Of a DNA stretch of 64,000 bases, positions 46,236 through 55,706 are shown in pieces (the stretch's first letter is position 1; each line of letters starts with the position of its first letter). This stretch comes from Roseinatronobacter sp. S2 (GTDB lineage: Bacteria > Pseudomonadota > Alphaproteobacteria > Rhodobacterales > Rhodobacteraceae). The stretch is from the NCBI RefSeq assembly GCF_029581395.1, contig NZ_CP121113.1, forward strand, positions 1,546,001 to 1,610,000, in the 5' to 3' direction. The translations under genes and the position numbers were made by a program. The notes below the pieces were generated by a model. It was not told where the DNA came from and did no database searches. It saw nothing but the letters and a program-made list of their open reading frames with translations.

Positions 46236-48353
46236 GTGATCACATTTGCTGATCTGATCGCACTGGTGCGCAATTATAACCCGAAAACGGATGAGGATCT
46301 TATTCGTCGCGCCTGGGAGTATGGCGAGGCGATGCATGAAGGGCAGTTCCGCCATTCGGGCGAGCCATACTTCACCCATCCGGTTGCTGTTGCTGCATTG
46401 CTGACAGAAATGCGCCTTGATGATGCAACCATCATCACGGCGCTTTTGCATGACACCATAGAAGATACGAAATCAACCTATTCAGAGGTTGCGCAGATCT
46501 TCGGCGAGGAAATCGCCGAGTTGGTCGATGGTGTGACCAAGCTGACCAATCTGCAAATTTCATCATCTGAAGCCAAGCAGGCCGAGAATATACGCAAGCT
46601 GTTGATCGCCATGTCGCGTGATTTGCGTGTCATTCTGGTGAAGCTGGCGGACCGGCTGCACAATATGCGCACGATCCGGTCAATGAAATCCGAAAAGCAG
46701 GCCCAGAAAGCCCGCGAAACCATGGATATCTATGCACCGCTTGCCGGTCGTATGGGTATGCAATGGATGCGCGAAGAACTGGAAGACCTTGCTTTTCGCG
46801 TGCTGAACCCCGAAGCGCGCAATTCCATCCTGCGCCGTTTCATTACGTTGCAACGCGAAGCAGGTGACGTGTTGCACCGCATCAGCGGTGACATCCGAAC
46901 GGAACTGGAACGTGCCGATATTGATGCCGTTGTGTTCGGGCGCGCCAAGAAGCCCTATTCGATCTGGCGCAAGATGCAGGAAAAGGAACTGGCATTCTCG
47001 CGCCTGTCTGACATCTATGGGTTTCGCATCATCACCAACTCGGTTGATGAATGCTACAAGGTGCTGGGGTTGATGCATGGCCGCTGGCGCGCGGTTCCGG
47101 GGCGGTTCAAGGATTATATCAGTCAGCCCAAATCCAACGGCTACAGGTCGATTCATACAACCGTGTCGGGGCGCGATGGCAAGCGCGTGGAAATCCAGAT
47201 ACGCACCCGTGAAATGCACGAGGTGGCCGAAGCCGGTGTTGCCGCGCATTGGGCGTATCGTGATGGCCAGCGCACCGTGAACCCGTTTGCTGTTGATCCG
47301 GCAAAATGGATTGCGACCCTGACCGAAGGACTGGAATCGGAAGAAGATCACGATGCGTTTCTGGAACATGTCAAACTGGAAATGTATTCGGATCAGGCGT
47401 TTTGCTTTACACCCAAGGGCGATGTGATCCAGCTGCCGCGCGGTGCCACGCCACTGGATTTCGCCTATGCCATTCACACCCGTATCGGCAACAGCTGCGT
47501 ATCCGCCAAGGTGGACGGGCTGCGCGTGCCGCTATGGACACGGCTGCGCAACGGACAATCGGTTGAGATTATCACCGCCGAAGGGCAGCGCCCGCAGGCC
47601 AGCTGGATTGATATTGCCGCAACAGGACGCGCCAAGGCCGCCATTCGCCGGTCGTTGCGCGATGAGGACCGCGCGCGGTTCATGCGCTTGGGCACAGAAT
47701 TGCTGCGCGCCGCATTCGAGAATGCCAACCGCGAAATGAGCAACAAGGCGCTTGCCACGGCATCCAAAATACTGGGCATTCCCGATGCAGAAGAATTGCG
47801 CGCCCGCGTCGGTGCCGCAGAAATTAGCGCCAGACGGGTGGTGGCGGTGTTGTATCCTGACGGGGTGTCGGACACGCCGCAGGTGGATGCATCGCGCCCG
47901 GTCCTTGGTCTGAACGCGGACCAGTCCTTTCGTCGTGCCGCATGTTGCCAACCCCTGCCGGGGGAACGTATCGTTGGCATTACCTATCGCGGCAAAGGGG
48001 TTGTGGCCCATGCCATGGATTGTGACGCCCTGGCCGAATTCGAGGACCAGCCCGACCGCTGGATTGATTTGCGTTGGCAAGATGGCACGCACCCGCCGGT
48101 TTATTCTGTTACACTGGATCTTACGATTTCAAACGATTCAGGTGTGCTGGGTCGCGTATGCAGCTTGATTGGCGAGCATAAGGCGAATATCTCGGATTTA
48201 CGCTTTGTGGATCGAAAGCCGGATTTCTATCGTCTTACGGTCGAAGCGGAGATGCGTGGGGTTGCGCATCTGCATGAGGTGATGACTGCGCTGGAAGCTG
48301 AAACATCTGTGGCGCAAATTATACGGACCCGCGATCCGTCCTTGCGCCCATGA
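46236..48353 (+). CDS. rsh: Bifunctional (p)ppGpp synthetase/hydrolase
   Basis: 705 residues, the single long RSH of alphaproteobacteria. HD hydrolase domain (about 20-195; His72-Asp73 in LLHDTIEDT, then KLADRLHNMRTI), synthetase domain (about 240-355; SDIYGFRIITNS and GRDGKRVEIQIRT), TGS (about 385-450) and ACT (about 625-700). Both catalytic sets look intact, so it should make and break ppGpp. GTG start. Sensor of starvation acting through RNA polymerase with omega. Confidence 0.96.
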   Translation: MITFADLIALVRNYNPKTDEDLIRRAWEYGEAMHEGQFRHSGEPYFTHPVAVAALLTEMRLDDATIITALLHDTIEDTKSTYSEVAQIFGEEIAELVDGVTKLTNLQISSSEAKQAENIRKLLIAMSRDLRVILVKLADRLHNMRTIRSMKSEKQAQKARETMDIYAPLAGRMGMQWMREELEDLAFRVLNPEARNSILRRFITLQREAGDVLHRISGDIRTELERADIDAVVFGRAKKPYSIWRKMQEKELAFSRLSDIYGFRIITNSVDECYKVLGLMHGRWRAVPGRFKDYISQPKSNGYRSIHTTVSGRDGKRVEIQIRTREMHEVAEAGVAAHWAYRDGQRTVNPFAVDPAKWIATLTEGLESEEDHDAFLEHVKLEMYSDQAFCFTPKGDVIQLPRGATPLDFAYAIHTRIGNSCVSAKVDGLRVPLWTRLRNGQSVEIITAEGQRPQASWIDIAATGRAKAAIRRSLRDEDRARFMRLGTELLRAAFENANREMSNKALATASKILGIPDAEELRARVGAAEISARRVVAVLYPDGVSDTPQVDASRPVLGLNADQSFRRAACCQPLPGERIVGITYRGKGVVAHAMDCDALAEFEDQPDRWIDLRWQDGTHPPVYSVTLDLTISNDSGVLGRVCSLIGEHKANISDLRFVDRKPDFYRLTVEAEMRGVAHLHEVMTALEAETSVAQIIRTRDPSLRP

Positions 48354-48393
48354 CTGGCCTGTTCGGGTCAGGTTGAATGAAGGTCTGTCGCCG

Positions 48394-49023
48394 GTGGTGT
48401 TCAAACGACGTAATCCTAGGAACTTTCGCCAAAGACTGGTGAATTTCTTTATCCCCGGTGGGGGGTGGGGGCGCTCGGCCAGCTATGTCATGCACCGGTT
48501 GCGCCGCTTGCCCGACAGCCCTGAACGGATTGCGCGCGGCATCGCCGCCGGGGTCGCAGTCAGTTGCACACCATTGTTCGGAATGCATTTCGTGGCGTCG
48601 GCGTTGGTGGCGTGGGCCTTGCGGGGAAATATACTTGCGTCGCTTCTGGCAACATTTTTTGGCAACCCTTTCACCTTTCCGATCATCGCCATGTCTGCGC
48701 TTGAATTGGGAAGCTTCCTTCTGGGGGTTGAAAATACACTGATCGGCAAGCACGCAATCCGCGCCTTCGGGGCCGTGTGGCAAGAATTGTGGCGAAACAG
48801 CATATCCATTTTCACATCAGAACCGGTCAGCTGGCAGAACATGGCGCATTTCGGCTGGGATGTGTTTGCCCCCTATATGTTGGGTGGCACGCTGATAGGG
48901 ATCGTGTGCGGCGTGCCAGCGTATTTTCTGTCCCTTCCGCTGATCCGCGCCTATCGCAATCGCCGGATGAAGAAGATACAGGAACGGTTTGAACAGGCAC
49001 GAAAAAATGATCAGGCACGGTGA
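48394..49023 (+). CDS. DUF2062 membrane protein
   Basis: About 209 residues with hydrophobic helices around 60-90 and 150-175. The family typically has the pattern RRLPDSPERIARGIAAGVAV and SCTPLFGMHF, seen here. The function is unknown. The starting codon is uncertain: GTG at 48394 with AAGG 10 bases upstream matches family starts (VFKRRNPR), while TTG at 48373 gives a longer version. Conserved between rsh and pdxJ in Rhodobacteraceae. Confidence 0.85.
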   Translation: MVFKRRNPRNFRQRLVNFFIPGGGWGRSASYVMHRLRRLPDSPERIARGIAAGVAVSCTPLFGMHFVASALVAWALRGNILASLLATFFGNPFTFPIIAMSALELGSFLLGVENTLIGKHAIRAFGAVWQELWRNSISIFTSEPVSWQNMAHFGWDVFAPYMLGGTLIGIVCGVPAYFLSLPLIRAYRNRRMKKIQERFEQARKNDQAR

Positions 49024-49110
49024 ATGCTATGCAGGGTCATTGAGTTTGGCGCGGCGTAGGCTATTGTATGCCGCAGACAGGGTCAGATCACAGCGAATGC
49101 GGGGATCAGT

Positions 49111-49866
49111 ATGAACGGACGAACAGATCAACCTTTGCGACTTGGCGTGAATATTGACCATGTGGCGACCTTGCGCAATGCACGCGGCGGGCGCGATCCT
49201 GATCCGGCGCGCGCGGCGCAACTGGCACAGCAGGCGGGCGCTGACGGGATTACGCTGCATCTGCGTGAAGACCGCCGCCATATCGTGGATGCAGATCTGT
49301 CTGCCGTGATGGCCGCCGTGACCCTGCCCATAAATCTGGAAATGGCCGCAACCGCCGAAATGCAAGCCATCGCGGTCAAGTATCGGCCACATGCTGTCTG
49401 TCTTGTTCCTGAACGACGCGAGGAACGGACGACCGAAGGTGGCCTTGAAGTGGCGGGTGACGATAATCGCCTGCGTGACTATATCGCGCCCTTGCGCGAC
49501 GCCGGCGCCCGGGTGTCGCTGTTCATCGCCCCCGATGAGGCGCAGGTCGAGGCCGCAGCCCGTGTGGGGGCGCAAATTGTCGAATTGCATGTGGGCGCAT
49601 ATGCGGAGCATTGCGCAAACGGCCAGAGCGCAGAATGCGATGCCGAGTTGCGCCGTTTGTTTTCGGCTGCGGCATTCGCCCATGAAATCGGCCTGGAGGT
49701 TCACGCCGGACACGGGTTGAATTTCAACAATGTCGGGCCAATTGCTGCGATCCCAGAGGTGGTAGAGCTGAATATAGGGCATTTCCTGATCGGAGAGGCG
49801 GTGTTCATCGGATTGGATGCTGCGATCCGCGAAATGCGCAGGCAGATGATTTTGGCGCGGATGTAA
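49111..49866 (+). CDS. pdxJ: Pyridoxine 5'-phosphate synthase
   Basis: Condenses 3-amino-1-phosphohydroxyacetone and deoxyxylulose phosphate to pyridoxine 5'-phosphate in vitamin B6 synthesis. 251 residues, TIM barrel. [19 protein letters not shown] at the N-terminus, [34 protein letters not shown] and the C-terminal [11 protein letters not shown] are standard. AcpS starts 7 bases after its stop. Confidence 0.97.
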   Translation: MNGRTDQPLRLGVNIDHVATLRNARGGRDPDPARAAQLAQQAGADGITLHLREDRRHIVDADLSAVMAAVTLPINLEMAATAEMQAIAVKYRPHAVCLVPERREERTTEGGLEVAGDDNRLRDYIAPLRDAGARVSLFIAPDEAQVEAAARVGAQIVELHVGAYAEHCANGQSAECDAELRRLFSAAAFAHEIGLEVHAGHGLNFNNVGPIAAIPEVVELNIGHFLIGEAVFIGLDAAIREMRRQMILARM

Positions 49867-49873
49867 TGCCTTC

Positions 49874-50287
49874 ATGATTTTGGGTGTTGGAACCGATCTG
49901 GCCAATATCGACCGCATCGCAGGAACATTGAAGCGGTTTGGTGATCGGTTTCGCAACCGTGTCTTCACGCAGGAAGAACTTGCGCGTGCGCAGCGCCGCG
50001 GGGATGATGTTGCGACATATGCCAAGCGCTGGGCCGCGAAAGAAGCCTGCTCCAAGGCGCTGGGCACCGGCCTTGCAATGGGCATTTCATGGCGCGACAT
50101 GTGGGTAACCAACCTAAGCGGCGGACAGCCCGTGATGCATGTGTCCGGCTGGGCGGAAAAGCGGTTGGCACAGATGACCCCGTCCGGGTATGAAGCCGTG
50201 ATTCACGTCAGCCTGACGGATGATCACCCATGGGCGCAGGCTTTCGTCGTGATCGAGGCGCGTTGCCTGCGCGACACTGGCGCCTGA
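49874..50287 (+). CDS. acpS: Holo-[acyl-carrier-protein] synthase
   Basis: Adds 4'-phosphopantetheine to the acyl carrier protein. 137 residues with [16 protein letters not shown] (metal-binding Asp) and [18 protein letters not shown] (the WAAKEA motif). In relatives I expect lepB-rnc-era-recO to follow; here recO comes next but on the other strand and lepB, rnc and era are missing from the place. Confidence 0.97.
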   Translation: MILGVGTDLANIDRIAGTLKRFGDRFRNRVFTQEELARAQRRGDDVATYAKRWAAKEACSKALGTGLAMGISWRDMWVTNLSGGQPVMHVSGWAEKRLAQMTPSGYEAVIHVSLTDDHPWAQAFVVIEARCLRDTGA

Positions 50288-50323
50288 GTGTCGGACAGGT
50301 TGGGGCATGTTGCCGCTGGCCCG

Positions 50324-51034
50324 TCAATCCAGTGCCGAAACAAACCGCGCGCGGGCTTCTGGCAGGCGCTGGTTGACAGCATGGGCCAGCCGGTGGCTTA
50401 GGAAATACCCGCTGATTGCCAGTGCCTTGGTCAGATCGGTCGCATCAAGCGGGCCACCATTCAGCAATGCGGCAGGCAGGGGCAACAAACGTGCTGCGTA
50501 TTCACCCGCCCCTTCGATGGTGACCGCGCGGCCCGTGCGCGGACTGACATAGGCCAGCCCCTGCTGTGCGCCTGTCACCGCGCAACGGTCCAGATCCAGC
50601 CCGAAACCCGTATCTTCCAGCAGATGCAGTTCCCAAAGAACATAGGCATGCAGCCAGCCCGGTTGACCCAACGCGTCCAGCAGCGCAACCGTTGCGGAAT
50701 ACAGGCCGGGATAGGGCGCGCGCTCGGGCAGGGCGAAGCGGCATAGCGCGCAAACCGATCCCAATGCCAGCAGGGCCAGACGATCGCCCATGATATGGGC
50801 CGCACGGGGTTGCAACAATTCGACCGTGAAATTCCCCATCTGGTCTTCAAGCCTTGCCCGCCAGTGCACGTCCAGCTGCGCGCCTTGTTGCAGCACAGGG
50901 GCCATCTTGCGCGATGCACCCCCGCGCACGGCACCCGCATGGCGCCCGTGCAATGCGGTGAATACCTCTGTCAGGGCCGTCGCCTCGCCATGTTTGCGAA
51001 CGCTTAACAATATGCCTTGATCTCGCCAGTCCAT
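50324..51034 (-). CDS. recO: DNA repair protein RecO
   Basis: 236 residues. RecO helps load RecA in RecF-type recombinational repair. N-terminal OB fold (DQGILLSVRKHGEATAL, FTALHGRHAGAVRGG), then a helical domain with LRHL-like LCALCRFALPERAPYPGLY. Start at the ATG 51034. It is convergent with acpS, a change from the usual same-direction order. Confidence 0.94.
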   Translation of the reverse strand: MDWRDQGILLSVRKHGEATALTEVFTALHGRHAGAVRGGASRKMAPVLQQGAQLDVHWRARLEDQMGNFTVELLQPRAAHIMGDRLALLALGSVCALCRFALPERAPYPGLYSATVALLDALGQPGWLHAYVLWELHLLEDTGFGLDLDRCAVTGAQQGLAYVSPRTGRAVTIEGAGEYAARLLPLPAALLNGGPLDATDLTKALAISGYFLSHRLAHAVNQRLPEARARFVSALD

Positions 51035-51139
51035 GATGCCAAGCCTTGCCCCGTTGCGCCGGTTTGGGCAAGTGGTATTCAACGCCCGATACCCCCTTAT
51101 CCAGCCCCATCACGACAGGTCGATCAGGAGCAGTCAGTT

Positions 51140-51766
51140 TTGGCAATAGATCCGAAATACCGCATTATTGCGGGAATGATTGGCGGTATTGCCGTGGCGG
51201 CCCTGACTGCGCATATGACGCTGCGCATGGGCAGTGGCGGCATTGTCGCCGCGCTGTGGCGTTCGGGGGGGTATTTCACCATCCTGACCAATGTGCTGAC
51301 GGCGGTGACATTCCTGACCATTGCCATCAGCGGGCGGCGGCTGTCCTTTGGCTGGATGAGTATGCTGACCCTGTCCATGATTATGGTGGCGCTGGTCTAT
51401 CACATCATGCTGGCGCATTTGTTCAATCCCAACGGGTTGCGCTGGTGGACCGATCAGGCGTTTCATACGGTTTTGCCTGCCGCAGTGCTGTGGTTCTGGT
51501 TGATGGAAGTGTCGCGCGTTGACCCGCGTGGCGGTGCGCGGCCACTGTCATGGATTATATGGCCCGCGTGTTACGGTGCCTATGCGCTGTTGCGCGGCGC
51601 GCTTACGGGGTGGTATCCCTATCCGTTTTTGAATGTGGTGCGGTTGGGCTGGGACGGGGTGCTGCCCAATCTTGCGGGCATTGCGGTTGCTTTTGTGGCC
51701 CTTGCCTATGTCATGAACTATATCGGCCAGCGGATGCCGCCCCGCGATCAACGCGACGTCAGGTAG
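51140..51766 (+). CDS. Pr6Pr family membrane protein
   Basis: 208 residues with about six hydrophobic helices; the family name comes from the pattern of six helices. The function is unknown. TTG start at 51140 with AGGAG 9 bases upstream is the most sensible reading, because a longer version would overlap the recO start and add a polar tail. Convergent with glk, whose 3' end overlaps it by 19 bp. Confidence 0.78.
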   Translation: MAIDPKYRIIAGMIGGIAVAALTAHMTLRMGSGGIVAALWRSGGYFTILTNVLTAVTFLTIAISGRRLSFGWMSMLTLSMIMVALVYHIMLAHLFNPNGLRWWTDQAFHTVLPAAVLWFWLMEVSRVDPRGGARPLSWIIWPACYGAYALLRGALTGWYPYPFLNVVRLGWDGVLPNLAGIAVAFVALAYVMNYIGQRMPPRDQRDVR

Positions 51767-52716
51767 GCGGCACATCCTGCAAGTGCTGCATAGTCATCTT
51801 CGACCATCGCCACGGGAAAGCGCTGCACCAGCGCCGACATGCGCCCCATATCGGTAAAGGCGGCTTCAAACCCGAACTGGTCCAGCCATGGGGTGAACGC
51901 CCGCGCCACGCCGCCAATCAGGTAAATGCCCGCATAGGGCAGGGTAACAAGCGCAAGGCTGGCCACGGTCTGCCCCAAAAGCCGCACATAGTGACGCCCG
52001 ACACTTTGGGCCAGCGTGCAGCCCGTCTCCATCGCTGCAAGTATTGCGGCCGCATCCTTGCCGCCCGCCACGCCTGTCTGTTCGGCATGAAAGCTATACA
52101 ACCGTTCCAGCCCCGCACCGGCCAGAACATCCTCGACCGAGGCTATACCGCGCCGTGCAACCAGCCAGTCGGCCAGATTGTAATCATCCTGACCGCGCAG
52201 CGGCAGATGTATGTGGCCGGATTCTGACGCGGGCACAACGCACTGCCCCGCGCTGGTGGTGAAAACGGGCGCTGCATTCACGCCGGTTCCCAGCCCGATC
52301 ACCAGCCGTGTGTTCCCTTCGCGCTGGCCATGCCGGATTGTGCGCAGATGGCTTGCGGGCAATCCGCCCACAGCATACCCTTGGGCTTGCAGGTCGTTCA
52401 GAAAATGCACATGCGCAATGCGATTGTCGCGCGCAATCTCGCGTGCATCGGCCTTCCAGCCCAGATTGGTCATTTCGGCCTGATCGCCGTGGATGATCCC
52501 CGCCAGTGCGAAGGCCGCCTTTTCGGGCAGCGCATCCTGACGGGACAGATATTGCGATACGATTTCGCCAAGTCCTGAATACTCGGCATTTCTGAAACGG
52601 GTGGTGCTGCCGGCGACCAGATCGCGCCCGCGCGCAAGTGCCATTCTGGTATTCGTGCCGCCAATGTCGGCAACCAGAACAAGCGGTGCAGGTGTCGTGC
52701 CAAGTGGTGCAGTCAT
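51748..52716 (-). CDS. glk: Glucokinase
   Basis: 322 residues, ATP-dependent phosphorylation of cytoplasmic glucose. The phosphate-binding N-terminus is LVLVADIGGTNTRMALA, the sugar site is around FLNDLQAQGYAV, and the ATP-binding region LVIGLGTGVNAAPVF; ESGHI follows. It sits next to aglR and the agl operon and would use the glucose freed by AglA, a functional unit I would expect in this group. Confidence 0.93.
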   Translation of the reverse strand: MTAPLGTTPAPLVLVADIGGTNTRMALARGRDLVAGSTTRFRNAEYSGLGEIVSQYLSRQDALPEKAAFALAGIIHGDQAEMTNLGWKADAREIARDNRIAHVHFLNDLQAQGYAVGGLPASHLRTIRHGQREGNTRLVIGLGTGVNAAPVFTTSAGQCVVPASESGHIHLPLRGQDDYNLADWLVARRGIASVEDVLAGAGLERLYSFHAEQTGVAGGKDAAAILAAMETGCTLAQSVGRHYVRLLGQTVASLALVTLPYAGIYLIGGVARAFTPWLDQFGFEAAFTDMGRMSALVQRFPVAMVEDDYAALAGCAAYLTSR

Positions 52717-52931
52717 GGATCTGTCTTCTTCAGGTCAGGATGGTGGCGTCGTGCGCGTGATAGGACGCTTCGGGCAGGCGCTGCAAGGTCTTAACGCCGC
52801 AGCCATGATCAACAGTGCCATGTTTCACGGCCCATGCCTGAAATATGGACCCTTGGCATGCACGGCGGGAATCCCCGTCTGCGCAAGCCGCACTGTTGCT
52901 GTGGCATTGTGTATCTGTGGTGTAGCAGTGT

Positions 52932-53963
52932 TCATTGCGGCGCGGCGCCTGTGCTTTCCCCGACAATCAACGTGGTTTCCATCAGACAGGTCAATGGCGG
53001 TTGTTCAGGCGCGCCAATCAGCTGCAACAGCATTTCGGCGGCTTGGCGGCCAGCGTCGCGCACCGATGACCGTGTTGCCGTAAACAGCGGCAGCCCGTCG
53101 CCATTGGGCAGGTAGGACAGATCGTCATCATGGGTGATGACCGACACATCCCGCCCCATGCGGACGCCCTGATCGACCAAGGCCCGCCGCAGCCCGTAGG
53201 CCACCAGCATGGACGAAGACAAAAACGCTGTGGGCGGGTCGGGCAGGCGCATCAGTTCGGTGGCGGCGCGGTGGCCGAACACTTCTGTCATTTCGGCCTG
53301 CCGCATAAGGGCGGGGTCCGCGCCGACGCCTGCATCCTGTAGCGCCTGAAGATATCCGGTGCGGCGGCGCATGGCGAAATCCATATTTTCCAGACCATTG
53401 ATCAGCGCGATCCTGCGATGGCCCAGTTGCAGCAGGAATTCCGTGGCCCGCCGGAAGGACCGGTTGTTGTTGATATCCAGCCACGAATAGGGCGCAGCCA
53501 CCCCGCTGGAGCGGCCATGCACCACAAACGGCACACCCAGCTGTGTCAGCAGGGCAATGCGCGGGTCATCCAGTTTGGGACCGTGGACGATCATGCCATC
53601 AACGGAACCGCGCGCAATCATGTTGCGATACGCCTGTGCCTCATCTGCATCGGGAACCATGCTCAGCACCATTTCATAGCCCGCGCGGGAATAGGCCTCG
53701 CCCGCGCCGGCGATGAAATCGGCAAATACGGGGTTTACGATTTCATGACTGGAAGACAGCGGAATCACATGCCCGATTGCATGTGTGCGTCCCGTCGCCA
53801 GGCTTCGGGCGCGTGTGTTGGGGTGATAATTTGCGTGCTCGGCTGCATCGCGCACGCGTTTGCGGGTTCTGGCGTTCACTTCCGGGTATCCGTTCAGCGC
53901 GCGTGAAACCGTCGTCGGCGACAGTTTCAAAGAGGCCGCAAGTTCTTTCAGTGTGATGCCCAT
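52932..53963 (-). CDS. aglR: LacI-family repressor of the agl locus
   Basis: 343 residues. N-terminal LacI helix-turn-helix (GITLKELAASLKLSPTTVSR, then ALNGYPEVNARTRKRV) and a periplasmic-binding-like effector domain (about 60-340). Divergent from aglE and upstream of glk on the same strand. Two CG-centred dyads in the intergenic DNA match LacI-type operators, one 8 bp before its own ATG, pointing to autoregulation. The inducer is presumably an alpha-glucoside or glucose (inference). The symbol follows the Sinorhizobium agl nomenclature. Confidence 0.87.
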   Translation of the reverse strand: MGITLKELAASLKLSPTTVSRALNGYPEVNARTRKRVRDAAEHANYHPNTRARSLATGRTHAIGHVIPLSSSHEIVNPVFADFIAGAGEAYSRAGYEMVLSMVPDADEAQAYRNMIARGSVDGMIVHGPKLDDPRIALLTQLGVPFVVHGRSSGVAAPYSWLDINNNRSFRRATEFLLQLGHRRIALINGLENMDFAMRRRTGYLQALQDAGVGADPALMRQAEMTEVFGHRAATELMRLPDPPTAFLSSSMLVAYGLRRALVDQGVRMGRDVSVITHDDDLSYLPNGDGLPLFTATRSSVRDAGRQAAEMLLQLIGAPEQPPLTCLMETTLIVGESTGAAPQ

Positions 53964-53970
53964 TGTTTAG

Positions 53971-53984
53971 CCAAACCGCCTTGG
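53971..53984. promoter_or_regulatory. LacI-type operator at aglR start
   Basis: CCAAACCGCCTTGG has a central CG and CCAA/TTGG arms, like the core of the site at 54136-54151 (11 of 14 positions identical). It lies 8 bp upstream of the aglR ATG. Confidence 0.5.
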
Positions 53985-54135
53985 ATGTTTCGATGCAGTA
54001 TGCGCAAAAAGCGACTCTTGGAAAGCAAAAACTCCAGTTCATGTAATGCTGCAACTGCAAAGTCAGCTAACAAAAAAAGGTAATCTGATACATCGATGAT
54101 TGACTTGCCCAATATGATCGGCAAATGTCCGGATA

Positions 54136-54165
54136 TCCAAAGCGTTTTGGAAAACTGATTCCAAA
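54136..54165. promoter_or_regulatory. Composite LacI-type operator upstream of aglE
   Basis: TCCAAAGCGTTTTGGA (54136-54151) is symmetrical at 14 of 16 positions with CG at the centre. It overlaps a second dyad, TTTGGAA-N6-TTCCAAA (54146-54165). About 70-100 bp before the aglE start. Confidence 0.6.
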
Positions 54166-54197
54166 CTGCTGGGATGCTGATCAGCACAAGCAAAAAA

Positions 54198-54209
54198 ATT
54201 GTGCACAAT
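54198..54209. promoter_or_regulatory. Perfect 12-bp palindrome before aglE
   Basis: ATTGTGCACAAT is a perfect palindrome 27 bp upstream of the aglE start, close to where the promoter should lie. It could be a third regulator site. Confidence 0.4.
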
Positions 54210-54235
54210 AGATCGTCAACCTTGGGAGGATGACA

Positions 54236-55588
54236 ATGAAAACCAAATTTTACGCAGGCGTCGCGACGCTTGCCCTGTTGGCCGGTGGTGCGTCCGCGCA
54301 GGACCTGATCGTTGAGCCGGGCACCGACGGCTTCAACTGGGACAGTTTCGAGGAATTCTCGGCAGCGCATGATTTCAGTGGCGAAACAATTACGGTCACC
54401 GGCCCATGGTTGCAGCCGGATGCGGGCATGCTGCGCAATGTACTTGCCTATTTTGAAGATGCTACAGGCGCGACCGTAAATTATTCTGGTTCTGACAGTT
54501 TCGAGCAGGACATCGTGATCGCGGTTCAGGCAAATTCCGCGCCCAATATCGCAGTGTTCCCGCAACCCGGACTGGCATCGGACATGGCGGCAATCGGCGC
54601 GCTGGCGCCGTTGGGTCAGGAAACCGCCGACTGGATGATAGAAAACTATGCGGCCGGTCAGTCATGGGTTGATCTGGGCACGTTTGCCAATCCCGATGGC
54701 GAGCAGGAAATGTTCGGATTCTTCTATAAGGTCGATGTGAAATCGCTGGTTTGGTACAGCCCCGAACAATTTGATGAAATGGGCTATGAAATCCCCGAAA
54801 CGCTGGAAGACCTGAAAGCGCTGTCCGCGCAAATGGTCGAGGATGGTGGCACGCCATGGTGCATCGGGCTTGGGTCAGGTGCGGCAACCGGCTGGCCTGC
54901 GACCGACTGGGTCGAGGATATGATGCTGCGCCTGCACGAACCGGAAGTTTACGACGGCTGGATCACCAATGACGTGCCGTTCAACGACCCCCGCGTGGTA
55001 GAAGCGATTGAAGCTTACGGCGAATTCGTGCGCACCGATGGCTGGGCGCAAGGCGGCGCGGAAGCGTCCGCAACCACCGATTTCCGCGACAGCCCCGCCG
55101 GTTTGTTCCAGATCCCGCCCGCGTGCTACATGCACAAACAGGCGTCTTTCATTCCGTCCTTCTTTCCCGAAGGGTCGGAATTCGGTTTTGATTACGACTT
55201 CTTTTACTTCCCCGCATCAAGTGAACGCGATCTGGGGGAGCCTGTTCTTGGTGCAGGCACACAATTTGCCATCACCAATGACAGCCCCGCGACGCGCGGC
55301 CTGATCGAATTCCTGAAAGCGCCCATCGCGCATGAAATCTGGATGGCGCAATCAGGGTTCCTGACGCCGCATACCGGCGTCAATCTGGACACATTCGGCG
55401 ACGACTCTCTGCGCGCAATGAACGAGATTTTGCTGAATGCGACCACATTCCGCTTTGATGCATCCGATGTGATGCCGGGCGAGATTGGCGCAGGGGCGTT
55501 CTGGACCGGCATGGTCGATTACACCACCCAAGGCGATGCACAGGCCGCGGCCGATGCGATCCAGTCACGCTGGGATGCGATGCGCTAA
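54236..55588 (+). CDS. aglE: Alpha-glucoside ABC transporter substrate-binding protein
   Basis: 450 residues. A signal peptide (about 1-22, ending GGASA-QD) puts it in the periplasm. The rest is a type 1 extracellular solute-binding fold with ALAPLGQETADWMIENYA, GFFYKVDVKSLVWYSP and the C-terminal lobe with PACYMHKQASFIPSFF. It is the first gene of aglE-F-G-A-K; GGGAGG six bases before the ATG. A stem-loop after it would let it be made in excess over the membrane genes. Confidence 0.93.
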   Translation: MKTKFYAGVATLALLAGGASAQDLIVEPGTDGFNWDSFEEFSAAHDFSGETITVTGPWLQPDAGMLRNVLAYFEDATGATVNYSGSDSFEQDIVIAVQANSAPNIAVFPQPGLASDMAAIGALAPLGQETADWMIENYAAGQSWVDLGTFANPDGEQEMFGFFYKVDVKSLVWYSPEQFDEMGYEIPETLEDLKALSAQMVEDGGTPWCIGLGSGAATGWPATDWVEDMMLRLHEPEVYDGWITNDVPFNDPRVVEAIEAYGEFVRTDGWAQGGAEASATTDFRDSPAGLFQIPPACYMHKQASFIPSFFPEGSEFGFDYDFFYFPASSERDLGEPVLGAGTQFAITNDSPATRGLIEFLKAPIAHEIWMAQSGFLTPHTGVNLDTFGDDSLRAMNEILLNATTFRFDASDVMPGEIGAGAFWTGMVDYTTQGDAQAAADAIQSRWDAMR

Positions 55589-55598
55589 AGCCATTTTG

Positions 55599-55630
55599 GC
55601 GGGGCCGCACATGTTGCGGCCCCGCTTTTT
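55599..55630 (+). terminator. Attenuating stem-loop between aglE and aglF
   Basis: A perfect 10-bp GC stem (55599-55608 with 55616-55625), seven-base loop, then T5. It ends 77 bp before aglF. It looks like an intrinsic terminator, probably leaky, to give more binding protein than permease. Confidence 0.82.
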
Positions 55631-55706
55631 GCAACTGCTTTTCTAAAAGCAAGCGCAGCTGGCGGGGCGCTGTCCTGGCAGCGATTGCGGCGGCGAAGGG
55701 GGGAAG

